DNA of 17,493 nt from CAZTGZ01 sp044339595 (GCA_044339595.1 JBIIVF010000041.1:1-17493); one strand, 5' to 3'; numbered from the stretch's first letter, positions 1-7,702 are shown. A program made the numbers and translations. Notes: generated by a model from the sequence alone, not told the origin.

Positions 1-570
1 ATGAAGATGCGGACCACCCGAACCGCCGGTATTTCCTGACCACGCTATGGTATCTCCCTTCTTTACCCTAAGATCGGTGGGAAGCAAGTATAACTCCTGA
101 TCAAAGGATTGGGTTTCATATTGTTTGCGGATGGCAAAATCCTGAATGAATCCGTTAAAATCTTTAACATGTCCATAAACGGTGGTATATCCATTCGGAT
201 GAGCGATGTAGAGCGCCTTGCCAAATCCATAGGAACTGATTCTGATTCTGCTGATATATCCGTCGGCGGAAGCCAAGACCGGCAACCCCTCTCTGCCACC
301 GGTTCTAAAATCGAGTCCGGAGTGAAAATGATTGCTCCTCAATTCCGCAAAGGTGCCCGAAAGGGTGAGTTCTCCATGCAAGGGGGCGCCGAAATATTGT
401 TGAGGGAGCTGTTCCGGCACATAATCGCGATCTTCGTGGGTAACCATGTTGGCCCGAGATTGAATATTTCCGACCTCTGACGGATTATTGAAAAGATAGG
501 TCATGGCCAAGATGCCTGAAATCCCCGCAAACGACAACAACACAAATTTCCAGTTCAACCGCATGGTCAT
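1..570 (-). CDS. M23 (LytM-type) zinc metallopeptidase, 5' part only
   Basis: Reading from 570 down to the window edge gives 190 residues with no stop, so the gene continues beyond base 1. Residues 8-26 form one hydrophobic segment (membrane anchor or uncleaved signal) with little in front of it, which places the catalytic part in the periplasm. The LytM zinc motifs are visible: NHFHSGLD at 80-87 (ligands H83 and D87), YGH at 132-134, and GPHLH at 186-190, whose last His is the final residue in the window. In this family these residues hold the catalytic zinc that cleaves peptidoglycan cross-bridges or stem peptides. ATG codons at 570 and 564 are in frame; I take 570. A TACCTTTG promoter element lies 18 bp upstream. 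It follows the FAH gene on the same strand. The family is firm; the substrate cannot be told. Confidence 0.88.
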   Translation of the reverse strand, partial: MTMRLNWKFVLLSFAGISGILAMTYLFNNPSEVGNIQSRANMVTHEDRDYVPEQLPQQYFGAPLHGELTLSGTFAELRSNHFHSGLDFRTGGREGLPVLASADGYISRIRISSYGFGKALYIAHPNGYTTVYGHVKDFNGFIQDFAIRKQYETQSFDQELYLLPTDLRVKKGDTIAWSGNTGGSGGPHLH

Positions 571-588
571 GCAACAAAAATATGTTTT

Positions 589-596
589 CAAAGGTA
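589..596 (-). promoter_or_regulatory. Bacteroidota -7 element (TACCTTTG) for the M23 peptidase gene
   Basis: On the minus strand 596-589 reads TACCTTTG, an exact match to the Bacteroidota primary-sigma -7 consensus TAnnTTTG, 18 bp before the ATG at 570. No TTG was found at the expected -33 distance, so the site is supported by one box only. Confidence 0.4.
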
Positions 597-637
597 AGAA
601 ACGGTGAAAAGAGGAAAAAGGACTTGAGCCAGAACCT

Positions 638-1246
638 CTATCTTACTTTTATTTCAAAGCAATCTAAGCCTTCAAGTTTCCCTGAAAGCAAATCTCCCGG
701 CATCACTTTGCCCACTCCTGCAGGTGTTCCGGTGTAAATCACATCTCCTATTTTCAAGGTGAAATATCGACTCACAAAAGCGATGATTTTATCGATCGAA
801 AAGAGCATTAAGGACGTTTCGCCATGCTGCACTTCAACACCATTTTTATGCAGGTAAAAATGGAGATTCTTCAGATCAAAATTCGATTTATTATGCCATT
901 GCCCCAAAACTGCACTTCGGTCGAACCCCTTGGCTAATTCCCAGGGAAGTCCTTTTTCCTTGAGTTTGGCTTGCAGGTCGCGGGCTGTGAAGTCGATTCC
1001 TACGGTAATTTCATCATAGTATTTATGTGCAAAACGTTCTTCAATGTGTTTGCCGATTCGGTTGATTCTCACCACCAATTCACCCTCATAGTGGATATCA
1101 TCTGAAAAATCCGGAATAAAAAAAGGTTCCTTCGCATTCAGGATGGCAGAATCCGGTTTTAAAAAGATGACCGGTTCCGTTGGTGTTTCATTGCCTAATT
1201 CTTTCGCATGGGCAACGTAATTGCGACCTACACAGATTATTTTCAT
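638..1246 (-). CDS. Fumarylacetoacetate hydrolase (FAH) family protein, acylpyruvase/oxaloacetate decarboxylase-like
   Basis: This 202-residue protein is a single FAH catalytic domain of the short FAHD1/YcgM type, which hydrolyses acylpyruvates or decarboxylates oxaloacetate in the cytoplasm. The N-terminal VGRNYVAHAKELGN (6-19) is typical. The divalent-metal ligands are in place: E54 and E56 in HYEGE and D85 in GIDFTARD. The conserved K106 (PWELAKGFD) and the TGTPAGVG loop (172-179) are present too. Length is normal for the short subfamily, without the N-terminal extension of true FAH. The ATG at 1246 begins directly with the family's usual start. An imperfect -7 box (TATCTTCG, 1259-1252) sits only 5 bp before the ATG, so a leaderless mRNA is possible but unproven. 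It is divergent from aat. Family assignment is strong; the physiological substrate is not settled by sequence. Confidence 0.87.
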   Translation of the reverse strand: MKIICVGRNYVAHAKELGNETPTEPVIFLKPDSAILNAKEPFFIPDFSDDIHYEGELVVRINRIGKHIEERFAHKYYDEITVGIDFTARDLQAKLKEKGLPWELAKGFDRSAVLGQWHNKSNFDLKNLHFYLHKNGVEVQHGETSLMLFSIDKIIAFVSRYFTLKIGDVIYTGTPAGVGKVMPGDLLSGKLEGLDCFEIKVR

Positions 1247-1291
1247 GCCTGCGAAGATAAGAACCGGTATCGATAATTTCGGCCTGCGACG

Positions 1292-1299
1292 TACCTTTG
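1292..1299 (+). promoter_or_regulatory. -7 promoter element (TACCTTTG) for aat
   Basis: TACCTTTG at 1292-1299 matches TAnnTTTG exactly. Transcription would begin a few bases downstream, about 1304-1306. This matters for the start codon: the upstream in-frame TTG at 1297-1299 lies inside the box and cannot be translated, which leaves the ATG at 1327. No clear -33 TTG was seen. Confidence 0.5.
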
Positions 1300-1326
1300 T
1301 GTCGGATTACAATCATTCTACTGTCC

Positions 1327-1908
1327 ATGCAACATGATCTCACCGAAAAAAAGGAATTGAACCCTGAACAGGTCGTTCTTGCCTATGCCAATGGTTATTT
1401 CCCCATGGCAGAAGAGGCAGAGGATTCGGTCATTTATTGGCATAAACCCAAAAAAAGGGCGGTCTTTATCTTGAAAAAATTTGAATTGAGAAAGAGCCTG
1501 ATCAAGTTATTGGAAGCCGAAACCTTCACATTTACCATCAACACGGCCTTTGATTCGGTGATTGATGGATGTGCCGACCGAGATTCAACCTGGATCAGCG
1601 AGGAAATACTGGAAGTTTATAAAAAACTTAACCGAATGGGGTTTGCCTACAGTTTCGAAGCATGGCAAGATGGAAAACTCGCCGGCGGACTATATGGCAT
1701 CGTATTGGGCAAAGTATTTTTCGGTGAAAGTATGTTTCATACTATCCCGGGAGCATCTAAAGCAACTTTCGCATTTTTGGTGAATACGCTGAAGGACCGG
1801 GGTTTTAGGATGATTGATTCTCAATATTTGAATCATTTTACTGAATGGCTAGGGGCGAAAGAAATTTCTGACAAAAGGTATATGAAGATTCTGTTGGAAT
1901 CGATTTGA
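1327..1908 (+). CDS. aat: Leucyl/phenylalanyl-tRNA-protein transferase
   Basis: The 193-residue protein moves Leu or Phe from aminoacyl-tRNA to the N-terminal Arg or Lys of target proteins, marking them for ClpS/ClpAP in the N-end rule pathway. Family hallmarks appear in order: AYANGYFPM (19-27), WHKPKKR (38-44), the STWIS block (87-91), GGLYGIVLG (120-128), FGESMFHTIPGASK (132-145) and IDSQYLNHFTEWLGAKEI (163-180). The central GESMF..ASK motif belongs to the active site. It is shorter than E. coli Aat (234 aa), mainly because the C-terminal tail after the SDKRYMK stretch is missing. I place the start at the ATG at 1327 because the longer reading from TTG 1297 runs through the -7 promoter box. 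It is divergent from the FAH gene. No clpS or clpA lies nearby. Confidence 0.93.
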   Translation: MQHDLTEKKELNPEQVVLAYANGYFPMAEEAEDSVIYWHKPKKRAVFILKKFELRKSLIKLLEAETFTFTINTAFDSVIDGCADRDSTWISEEILEVYKKLNRMGFAYSFEAWQDGKLAGGLYGIVLGKVFFGESMFHTIPGASKATFAFLVNTLKDRGFRMIDSQYLNHFTEWLGAKEISDKRYMKILLESI

Positions 1909-2055
1909 TGAAGGTCTGAACCGAGTCATTCAAGATTAAACGAAGACCCAAATCCCCACAAACATCTGCGATTACATACGCTAATTCAGAGGAATCAGAA
2001 GATGACCAAAAAATAATCGCGCTGAATTTCATTTCAAAAGGTAAATTGCATCTTC

Positions 2056-3894
2056 ATGAAAAAATATTTGTTTTTGTTGCTCATATTGGCCGGAATCACC
2101 GGCAGAGTTCAGGCGGATGATAAGAAAACAACCATCATCGATACGCTCCATTTGTATGCCGATACATTCGCAGGATTGCATGATTTGGATTCAGTGGTGA
2201 AGGATTTTGATGTTTTTATTACCGGAGAAAACCATACCTATTTAAAAAGCAATGCCAAATTATGGGTTAAAATGATCAAGTACCTGCATCAAAATGCCGG
2301 TGTTCGCAACGTGCTCATCGAATATGGATACAGCAGCGGATGGCTCATCAACCAATACATTCAAACCGGCGACAGTGTCTTGTTCGAAGTACTAAAAGCC
2401 TATTCATTCAAAGAATTGGCCTATGCCTACAAGGATATGATGGAGTACAACAAAACCTTGCCGTCTGATCAAAAATTATATTTCTCCGGAATTGATCTCG
2501 AACGGGGAGTTTACTCAGCATGTAAAGTACTCAGTCTGATGATTCCGAAAGACAAAGAAACACCCGATTCTATTGAACTCCATGTAGAAAGTTTGTTGAG
2601 TTTGGTTTCGTATAACGACAATAAGATCTTCAATGAAAGTGAAGATGGCACAGATTACTTCAATAGTTATTCTTCGAACGGCACCATTGAGAAGATCATC
2701 ACCAATTTCAGAAGTCATACCGCCGATTACCGTGCCTTTTTGGGAGATCAATTTGCAGAATTTGAACGCGTAATCAAAGGATTGGAAGATGTTCAAACCT
2801 GGACAAGTTATGAAGATGACAATGCCACCCACCAGTTCATTTATCGTGAAAAGTATATGTACGCCCGCTATCTGGAAGAATTTAAGATCAAGGGAGGAAA
2901 GTTTTTCGGACAATTCGGACGTTGCCATAGTGCCACTTCGATTCAAGAAGAAAACTCTTGCAATTGGTATAATTTCAAATCCTTGGCGCACCGCATCCAG
3001 AGTGCCAGAGATCAGGTCGTTCGTCAGAAAGTTTTTTCTATCGGCATTTTATACAACGAAAGCATTGAAGACGAAGGCTGGAAAAATGTCCAGGAGCATA
3101 TCGACAGCATTTTTGCCGGTGTGCCTGAAGAATCTATCATGTTGTACAATTTGCGCAAAGATTCTTTCCTGAACGCTCGTTTGTCTGACATGTTTAATTT
3201 TGTGTTGTTCAACCACTTCAATCCGAGCGAAAATTATACTTATGGCCGCGACGATGAAGACGATGAAGAACCCGACGAGCCAGCGGATTTGGCACAAAAT
3301 GGTGGCTTTTTTGCCGCAACGGGTGGCTTATATCAATTCGATTTGAGTGACTTAAACCGTTATTTCTCTGCTTTGGGGAAACATAGTTTTAACAATGAAA
3401 TGTATTTCGCGGGTTTTAGTTTTGGCAGTTTGAAGAAAAAGGTTTCAAGCAATTTAATCTTCAATTTCATGATTCCGCAAAAGCTTGCACCTAACGACAG
3501 CACCCAATTCAGGTTATTGGGTTTTACCCTTCACAGCGAATCCGGATATAACCTTACTTCCAAATCAAAACATTGGATCGTTTGTCCATCGTGGGGATTG
3601 GGTTTCACCAATTTGTCTTTAGAAGTGGTTCAAACTGCCAAAGACCCGTCTATTCAAAACGGCTTTTTAGGGGAAGAGAAGTTCAGTACCTATTTCAACC
3701 CTGCCTTTACCACCAACGGTTCCTTGATGTTGGGCGCACGATTCAAAAAATTGATTGCCTCCGCTTGGGGCGGATATCAGCTCGATTTGAGCAACAAAAA
3801 ATGGTTTGCCGAAACCCGCATGCGTCAAGGTCCTGAGACGAGTGTTCGAGGTTGGTATGCCGGGGTTCATTTGGGATTTACGTTTTTGGATTAA
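2056..3894 (+). CDS. Secreted erythromycin-esterase-like (Ere/ChaN-type) protein with acidic linker and beta-rich C-terminal domain
   Basis: This 612-residue protein starts with a clear signal peptide (1-20, ending VQA), so it acts outside the cytoplasm. Residues about 50-370 resemble the erythromycin esterase fold: GENH at 57-60 fits the family's catalytic Glu/His loop, LIEYG at 87-91 and FSGIDLE at 143-149 follow in the usual order, REKYMYARYLEE at 264-275 matches the R..yMa.n helix, and GQFGRCHS at 285-292 matches the later catalytic-His block. An acidic linker (399-407, mostly Asp/Glu) then leads to about 190 residues of alternating polar and aromatic strands, which look like a small outer-membrane barrel or beta sandwich. 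The protein stands alone, with convergent menF after it. Macrolide hydrolysis should not be assumed; many distant Ere homologues have unknown substrates. A variant -7-like GTAAATTGC lies at 2041, very close to the ATG. Confidence 0.68.
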   Translation: MKKYLFLLLILAGITGRVQADDKKTTIIDTLHLYADTFAGLHDLDSVVKDFDVFITGENHTYLKSNAKLWVKMIKYLHQNAGVRNVLIEYGYSSGWLINQYIQTGDSVLFEVLKAYSFKELAYAYKDMMEYNKTLPSDQKLYFSGIDLERGVYSACKVLSLMIPKDKETPDSIELHVESLLSLVSYNDNKIFNESEDGTDYFNSYSSNGTIEKIITNFRSHTADYRAFLGDQFAEFERVIKGLEDVQTWTSYEDDNATHQFIYREKYMYARYLEEFKIKGGKFFGQFGRCHSATSIQEENSCNWYNFKSLAHRIQSARDQVVRQKVFSIGILYNESIEDEGWKNVQEHIDSIFAGVPEESIMLYNLRKDSFLNARLSDMFNFVLFNHFNPSENYTYGRDDEDDEEPDEPADLAQNGGFFAATGGLYQFDLSDLNRYFSALGKHSFNNEMYFAGFSFGSLKKKVSSNLIFNFMIPQKLAPNDSTQFRLLGFTLHSESGYNLTSKSKHWIVCPSWGLGFTNLSLEVVQTAKDPSIQNGFLGEEKFSTYFNPAFTTNGSLMLGARFKKLIASAWGGYQLDLSNKKWFAETRMRQGPETSVRGWYAGVHLGFTFLD

Positions 3895-3907
3895 GGGATT
3901 TTTATTT

Positions 3908-3927
3908 CAAGAATATCATCATTCTTG
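3908..3927. terminator. Terminator-like hairpin between the Ere-like gene and menF
   Basis: CAAGAAT (3908-3914) pairs with ATTCTTG (3921-3927), 7 bp with a 6-nt loop, 14 bp after the plus-strand stop and about 80 bp past the menF stop. Neither side carries a long U-tract; a T-rich stretch precedes the stem on the plus strand and so follows it as A-rich sequence on the minus strand. It may act only as an mRNA-end stabilising hairpin. Confidence 0.35.
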
Positions 3928-4007
3928 TTCTAGGACCATTTAAAAATCGCGAATTTATGACGAGCCTCAACATGAAGGAAACATACTCAGGTGTAATGAC
4001 TAAAATT

Positions 4008-5000
4008 CTACAACCACCTTCCCAATGTAGCCAGTTTCTCCTCCATTTCTGACCATTCATCTTCCGGAACAGAATCTTCAATGATGCCGGCTCCGGCGTA
4101 AAGGATGGCTCCTTCACTGAAATATTGAAGACATCTTAAATTGACAAACATATCGGCATGCAATGGACTGAACGGACCCAAAAAACCACTGTAATAGGAC
4201 CGATTGAAATGCTCGAGTTTATGAATAAATGCAATCGATTCCTTTTGAGGGTATCCAGAAACTGCGGGGGTTGGATGCAAAGTTTGCATAATCTTCCAAC
4301 GATCTGCCACATGTCCCAATTCAAAAGAAACCGCATTATTTAAATGAATGAGGTGTCCTGCATTTCGCTCCAACAGCGGTCCTGCTTCGATATGCAAACA
4401 ACCCAATTGCTCCAATGATTCGAGTAAAAACCTCAAGACCCATTGCTGTTCAGCGATTTCTTTATTTTCAAAAGAACACCCGGCCGCATTTTTTCTTGTG
4501 CCGGCCAATGCAACGGTTTTAGCCTGATTACCGCTATGGCGAAACAGCATTTCAGGAGAGGCGCCCAACCAGGTTCCGGTTTCCGGGGAGGACCACAGAT
4601 ACACAAATGCATCCGGATATTCACGGCAGAGGATGTTGAATAACTCGAACAGATTGAGCTTTAACGGATTGGATATCCATTTGGCCCTGGCCGCTACAAC
4701 CTTCTTTAATCTACCTTGTTCAGTCAAAGCAATCGAAGCCTTAATCCTTTCGAGTGTTTCTTCCTTTCCTTCGGTTGGAATGGCATCCACAGGCCGAGTA
4801 TATATCGTTTTTGATGCATCCACCGTCTTCACTTCTTTCGCCATTGCGGGCAACACCCACGCTGAGTCCCCTGCAAAGGGTGCCAAAACGAAACCTTCTT
4901 CCGGGATGCCCGCATGTTCAAAGGGCTTCACAACTCCTTCCATCAACCAAATAATTTGCTCTGATGGCAAACGGTAATAGCAAAATCCTTTGGAGTTCAT
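4008..5000 (-). CDS. menF: Isochorismate synthase (chorismate-binding enzyme)
   Basis: The 330-residue chorismate-utilising enzyme most likely converts chorismate to isochorismate for menaquinone synthesis in the cytoplasm. Visible signatures: KKVVAARA at 99-106 with the putative general-base Lys, GASPEMLF at 146-153, LAGTRK at 165-170, ELGHV at 227-231, LHPTPAVSGYP at 241-251, the NRSYYSGFLGPF substrate loop at 266-277, and YAGAGIIEDSVPEDEW at 301-316. The metal-side motif reads AEQQWV where other family members have an EH pair. MenF is preferred over an EntC-like siderophore role because the next gene upstream is a menI-like thioesterase whose stop overlaps this ATG by 4 bp (ATGA), with no siderophore genes nearby. 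Expression probably depends on a promoter upstream of the thioesterase gene. The isochorismate synthase call is strong; the pathway is inferred from context. Confidence 0.88.
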   Translation of the reverse strand: MNSKGFCYYRLPSEQIIWLMEGVVKPFEHAGIPEEGFVLAPFAGDSAWVLPAMAKEVKTVDASKTIYTRPVDAIPTEGKEETLERIKASIALTEQGRLKKVVAARAKWISNPLKLNLFELFNILCREYPDAFVYLWSSPETGTWLGASPEMLFRHSGNQAKTVALAGTRKNAAGCSFENKEIAEQQWVLRFLLESLEQLGCLHIEAGPLLERNAGHLIHLNNAVSFELGHVADRWKIMQTLHPTPAVSGYPQKESIAFIHKLEHFNRSYYSGFLGPFSPLHADMFVNLRCLQYFSEGAILYAGAGIIEDSVPEDEWSEMEEKLATLGRWL

Positions 5001-5425
5001 TTTTTATCGAGTACGGCCAAGGTGAGTCGTGAAATGCATACCAAATGACCATGATCATCTTTGATGCGAATATCCCATACCTGTGTTTTCCCTCCCAAAT
5101 GAATGGGCGTTGCAGTGGCATGCACCCATCCATCCCGCACCGCGCGAAGGTGATTGGCGTTGATTTCGAGTCCGGCGCAATATTTTTCTTTTGAAACTAC
5201 CATGTTTCCGGCCATGCTTCCAGCAGATTCAGCCAGCGCCAGCGATGCACCTCCGTTCAATACTCCAAAAGGTTGTTTGGTGCGATGATCCACCGGCATC
5301 CGCATGGTGAGATGATCAGGCCCCAATTCTGTTACTTCCATTCCCAAAGTTTCAGATAAGGTATGGCGAAGCATTTCATTCAGTTTGCTTAAATTAATAT
5401 CTTTGTAACCTGTAAAAACTTGCAT
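4997..5425 (-). CDS. menI: Hotdog-fold thioesterase, probable DHNA-CoA hydrolase
   Basis: This 142-residue single hotdog (4HBT/PaaI-like) domain aligns well with E. coli MenI/YdiI: the MPVDHRTKQPFG block (43-54), then GGASLALAES (58-67) with the catalytic Glu at E66, a middle ELG-type strand, LEINANHLRAV (86-96) and HLGGKTQVW (109-117). Such enzymes release 1,4-dihydroxy-2-naphthoate from its CoA ester in menaquinone synthesis. The His that normally precedes the GGAS motif is Asn here (N57). The start at ATG 5425 gives the full family N-terminus; the next Met, at residue 18, would delete the first helix. It is translationally coupled to menF by an ATGA overlap. Its start codon lies 10 bp from that of the divergent phosphatase gene. 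A PaaI-type phenylacetate role is the alternative, but no paa genes are present. Confidence 0.78.
   Translation of the reverse strand: MQVFTGYKDINLSKLNEMLRHTLSETLGMEVTELGPDHLTMRMPVDHRTKQPFGVLNGGASLALAESAGSMAGNMVVSKEKYCAGLEINANHLRAVRDGWVHATATPIHLGGKTQVWDIRIKDDHGHLVCISRLTLAVLDKK
5398..5405 (+). promoter_or_regulatory. -7 promoter element (TATCTTTG) for the histidine phosphatase gene, inside menI
   Basis: TATCTTTG matches TAnnTTTG exactly and lies within the first codons of the opposite-strand menI gene. Transcription would start near 5410-5412, giving a leader of about 25 nt to the TTG at 5436. No convincing -33 TTG was found, so this rests on one box. Confidence 0.45.
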
Positions 5426-5435
5426 CAGATAGGCT

Positions 5436-6059
5436 TTGGATACAAATAAAGCGATTTATATCATTCGTCACGGTGAAACCGATTATAATAAACGAGGAAT
5501 CATTCAAGGAAGCGGCGTTGATAGTGAGCTGAATGAAACAGGCATCCTGCAAAGTGAATTGTTCTTCCGCGCGTATCACCATATTCCTTTCAAAAAAATA
5601 TACACTTCGAAATTGAAACGCACCATTCAAAGTGTGCAACCTTTTATTGATATAGGGATCAACTATGAATCATTAGAAGAACTCAATGAAATTAATTGGG
5701 GGATATTTGAAGGAAAAGTTTCAACGCCTGAATCTATCATTCAATATGAAAGAATCATACGTGAGTGGCAACAAGGATTGTTAGACCGAGAAATTGAAGG
5801 CGGAGAATCACCCAGGCAAATTCATAAAAGGCAAATCCGAGGGTTGGAAACGATCATGAGTAAACCTGAAGAAGACCCCATTTTAATTGCGATGCACGGA
5901 CGTGCTTTGAAGTGTTTTTTATGTCTCTTGAACGGAACTCCCCTTCAGTTGATGGAGGACTACAAGCATACGAACCTTTGTTTGTATGTGATTGAGTATT
6001 CAAAGGAAAAAGGATTTAAGACGGTTGTTCATAATTCAACCGATCACTTGATGTTTTAA
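5436..6059 (+). CDS. Histidine phosphatase (phosphoglycerate-mutase-like) family protein
   Basis: This 207-residue cytoplasmic enzyme of the branch-1 histidine phosphatase family transfers phosphate through a phosphohistidine. It shows RHGET at 11-15 with the nucleophile H12, the SKLKRTIQS Arg block (58-66), ELNEINWGIFEG at 82-93 with the acid/base Glu, and the second catalytic His in AMHGRA (152-157). Members close to this sequence are broad-specificity phosphatases; a dPGM, CobC or sugar-phosphate role cannot be picked from sequence. The start must be the TTG at 5436: an in-frame TAG ends at 5432 and no ATG or GTG lies between it and the catalytic RHG. It converges on frr, with only 4 bp between the stop codons. 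Confidence 0.85.
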   Translation: MDTNKAIYIIRHGETDYNKRGIIQGSGVDSELNETGILQSELFFRAYHHIPFKKIYTSKLKRTIQSVQPFIDIGINYESLEELNEINWGIFEGKVSTPESIIQYERIIREWQQGLLDREIEGGESPRQIHKRQIRGLETIMSKPEEDPILIAMHGRALKCFLCLLNGTPLQLMEDYKHTNLCLYVIEYSKEKGFKTVVHNSTDHLMF

Positions 6060-6063
6060 CCGA

Positions 6064-6627
6064 TCAAATGGTCATGATCTCTTTTTCTTTTTCTGCCGTT
6101 AAATCATCTACTTTCTTTATATAGGCATCCGTTTGCTTTTGGATATCGGTTTCTCCGGCTTTAACAGCGTCTTCTGCTAAACCATCCTTCTGCATTTTCT
6201 TCAGGGTTTCATTGGCTTCTTTTCTGGCATTGCGAACCCCTATCTTAGCCGCTTCCGTTTCTCCTTTAAGTTGTTTAACCAATTGAGTTCTACGTTCAGT
6301 GGTTAATGGTGGCACTGAAATAATAATCACATTGCCATCATTTTGTGGATTGAAGCCCAAATTAGAATTGATGATACTTTTTTCAATCGCCGGTATCACG
6401 TTCTTTTCCCATGGCTGAATCACAATGGTTCTTGCATCGGGTGTATTTACGCTGGAAACTTGCTGCAGTGGGACCGGAGATCCATAATATTCTACCGTTA
6501 ATCCATCCAACATAGCAGGAGAAGCCTTTCCGGCTCTAATTTTATTGAATTCAACTTTGGCGTGATTGATGGCTTTATCCATGTGAGCGGTCATCAAATC
6601 AAAAACAGGTTTTAATTCAGGAAGCAT
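6064..6627 (-). CDS. frr: Ribosome recycling factor
   Basis: The 187-residue protein is the standard length for RRF, which works with EF-G to split post-termination ribosomes. It shows the three-helix-bundle layout with the small beta domain inserted: helix 1 with FNKIRAGKASPAMLDG (27-42), the YYGSPVPLQQ turn (47-56), IVIQPWEK (68-75), SVPPLTTERR (104-113) and the long charged C-terminal helices with RNARKEANE. The ATG at 6627 is preceded by a good promoter. In many bacteria frr follows pyrH or tsf; here neither is present and the gene has its own promoter, with a DUF6427-like membrane protein upstream on the same strand. Confidence 0.97.
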   Translation of the reverse strand: MLPELKPVFDLMTAHMDKAINHAKVEFNKIRAGKASPAMLDGLTVEYYGSPVPLQQVSSVNTPDARTIVIQPWEKNVIPAIEKSIINSNLGFNPQNDGNVIIISVPPLTTERRTQLVKQLKGETEAAKIGVRNARKEANETLKKMQKDGLAEDAVKAGETDIQKQTDAYIKKVDDLTAEKEKEIMTI

Positions 6628-6647
6628 AATTTTTGTGATTGAATATG

Positions 6648-6681
6648 CAAACCTAATGATTCGAGATGATAATCAGAACAA
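6648..6681 (-). promoter_or_regulatory. Promoter of frr (TTG-N23-TAGGTTTG)
   Basis: On the minus strand 6655-6648 reads TAGGTTTG, an exact TAnnTTTG, and 6681-6679 reads TTG, leaving a 23-bp spacer. That is within the range known for Bacteroidota promoters. The predicted transcription start near 6641-6643 gives a leader of about 15 nt to the ATG at 6627. Confidence 0.55.
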
Positions 6682-6711
6682 CCTGAATCAAAATTCAAAT
6701 GGAATTCTATC

Positions 6712-7701
6712 CTAAAAGTAGTTTCTAAAAATCAACTGGGTGAAAATAATCAGCAGGATCAAAACCAGGAAAAGCAGTTCCCTTAACCACGTGGTGCGCA
6801 GGTAGACAAAAAAGTAGGCCACAAAAATACTCAACGGCAAGGGCATCAATGCGATGTTGCTGAAAAAGTTGCGCACCCCAAAAGCGGAGATTAAGGCATC
6901 CAATATCATCAGCGAAAGAAAGGTGTAATAAATTTTTCGTGTCTTACTGGGAATTGACCCAATGCCACCTTGAATCATTGCCAAACCCCAAATACCCAAT
7001 GCCGCAGGATACATTAACGGTCCTAAAAAAGCACGGTACTGAATTAAATGATTCACCCCAAAAGAGGAAACATCACCGGTATCGAGCGCCCACAGCAAGT
7101 ATTGATTACCGGAAATAAAACAGATACCCGCAAACAATAACAAGGGCATAACAATGCTCAAAGCGAGGAGAAAAATTCGATTCAGATCGTAGAAGATAAA
7201 CAGGGAAACGGCGACAATCATAAAAATCAGAAAGTACCAACCTTCTGAACTAACCAATGGCAGCAAACAGAAAATTAAGCCAATATCCATCAGCTTGTTA
7301 TCTATTTTCAACTCATTTTCATACAGCGAAGCGATGAAATGGATGAGCAGAAGCAATATAAAATTGGTAAAATGATGTGGAAGAAGTGAATATTGCCATG
7401 GATACATCCCGGACAATAAGAACAAGAGAATCCCGGGCAGCCATGTTTTGGCTTGCATGATTCCATGGCGCTCACATAATCGATTCAGCAATAAGGCCTG
7501 AAGCATTAACAAACCATTGGTGATCACAAACAAATAAGCCGGCTTTAGGTTGATTAAAGCACGAAATCCGGCAAAAGTGGGCGTGAATTGAAAAGAAGGT
7601 AGTTCCTGCAAACCCGGAAACACAAACCATCGGGTTCCAATAGCCAGAAACACCATCAAAATGAGGGTGAGAATGTCGCGTCTGTTGAGTATGGAGATCA
7701 A
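6712..7701 (-). CDS. Polytopic inner-membrane protein, DUF6427-like
   Basis: This 329-residue protein is almost entirely hydrophobic, with roughly ten membrane segments (for example 9-29, 54-74, 87-101, 109-126, 138-160, 163-199, 228-246, 260-275, 283-304 and 308-326) joined by short loops. Its size, the MISILNRRD start and the distribution of segments resemble the Bacteroidota family DUF6427, which has no known function; I assign this from memory of family style, not from a diagnostic motif. The start is a TTG at 7701, one base after the stop of the upstream secreted-protein gene, so the two are almost certainly co-transcribed and probably translationally coupled. Distant similarity to polytopic glycosyltransferases or polymerases is conceivable, but no catalytic motif is visible. 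Confidence 0.6.
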   Translation of the reverse strand: MISILNRRDILTLILMVFLAIGTRWFVFPGLQELPSFQFTPTFAGFRALINLKPAYLFVITNGLLMLQALLLNRLCERHGIMQAKTWLPGILLFLLSGMYPWQYSLLPHHFTNFILLLLIHFIASLYENELKIDNKLMDIGLIFCLLPLVSSEGWYFLIFMIVAVSLFIFYDLNRIFLLALSIVMPLLLFAGICFISGNQYLLWALDTGDVSSFGVNHLIQYRAFLGPLMYPAALGIWGLAMIQGGIGSIPSKTRKIYYTFLSLMILDALISAFGVRNFFSNIALMPLPLSIFVAYFFVYLRTTWLRELLFLVLILLIIFTQLIFRNYF

Positions 7702-7702
7702 T

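Noticed and set aside
109..480. Plus-strand open frame inside the M23 peptidase gene
   Set aside because: The minus strand carries the complete set of LytM motifs; the plus frame has no recognisable content.
1297..1326. Extended N-terminus of Aat starting at TTG 1297
   Set aside because: The codon is part of the exact -7 promoter box TACCTTTG, so it lies upstream of the predicted transcript start.
2515..2991. Minus-strand open frame inside the Ere-like gene
   Set aside because: It is antisense to the conserved Ere-like blocks, with no promoter and no protein features of its own.
4008..5425. Siderophore (EntC-type) isochorismate synthase or phenylacetate PaaI role
   Set aside because: No ent, dhb or paa genes are present, and the overlapping pair of chorismate enzyme and MenI-like thioesterase fits menaquinone synthesis better.
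6038..6066. Direct repeat AACCGATCA (6038-6046 and 6058-6066)
   Set aside because: A 9-bp repeat at the end of a coding region spanning the stop codons; probably chance, with no further copies or palindromic structure.
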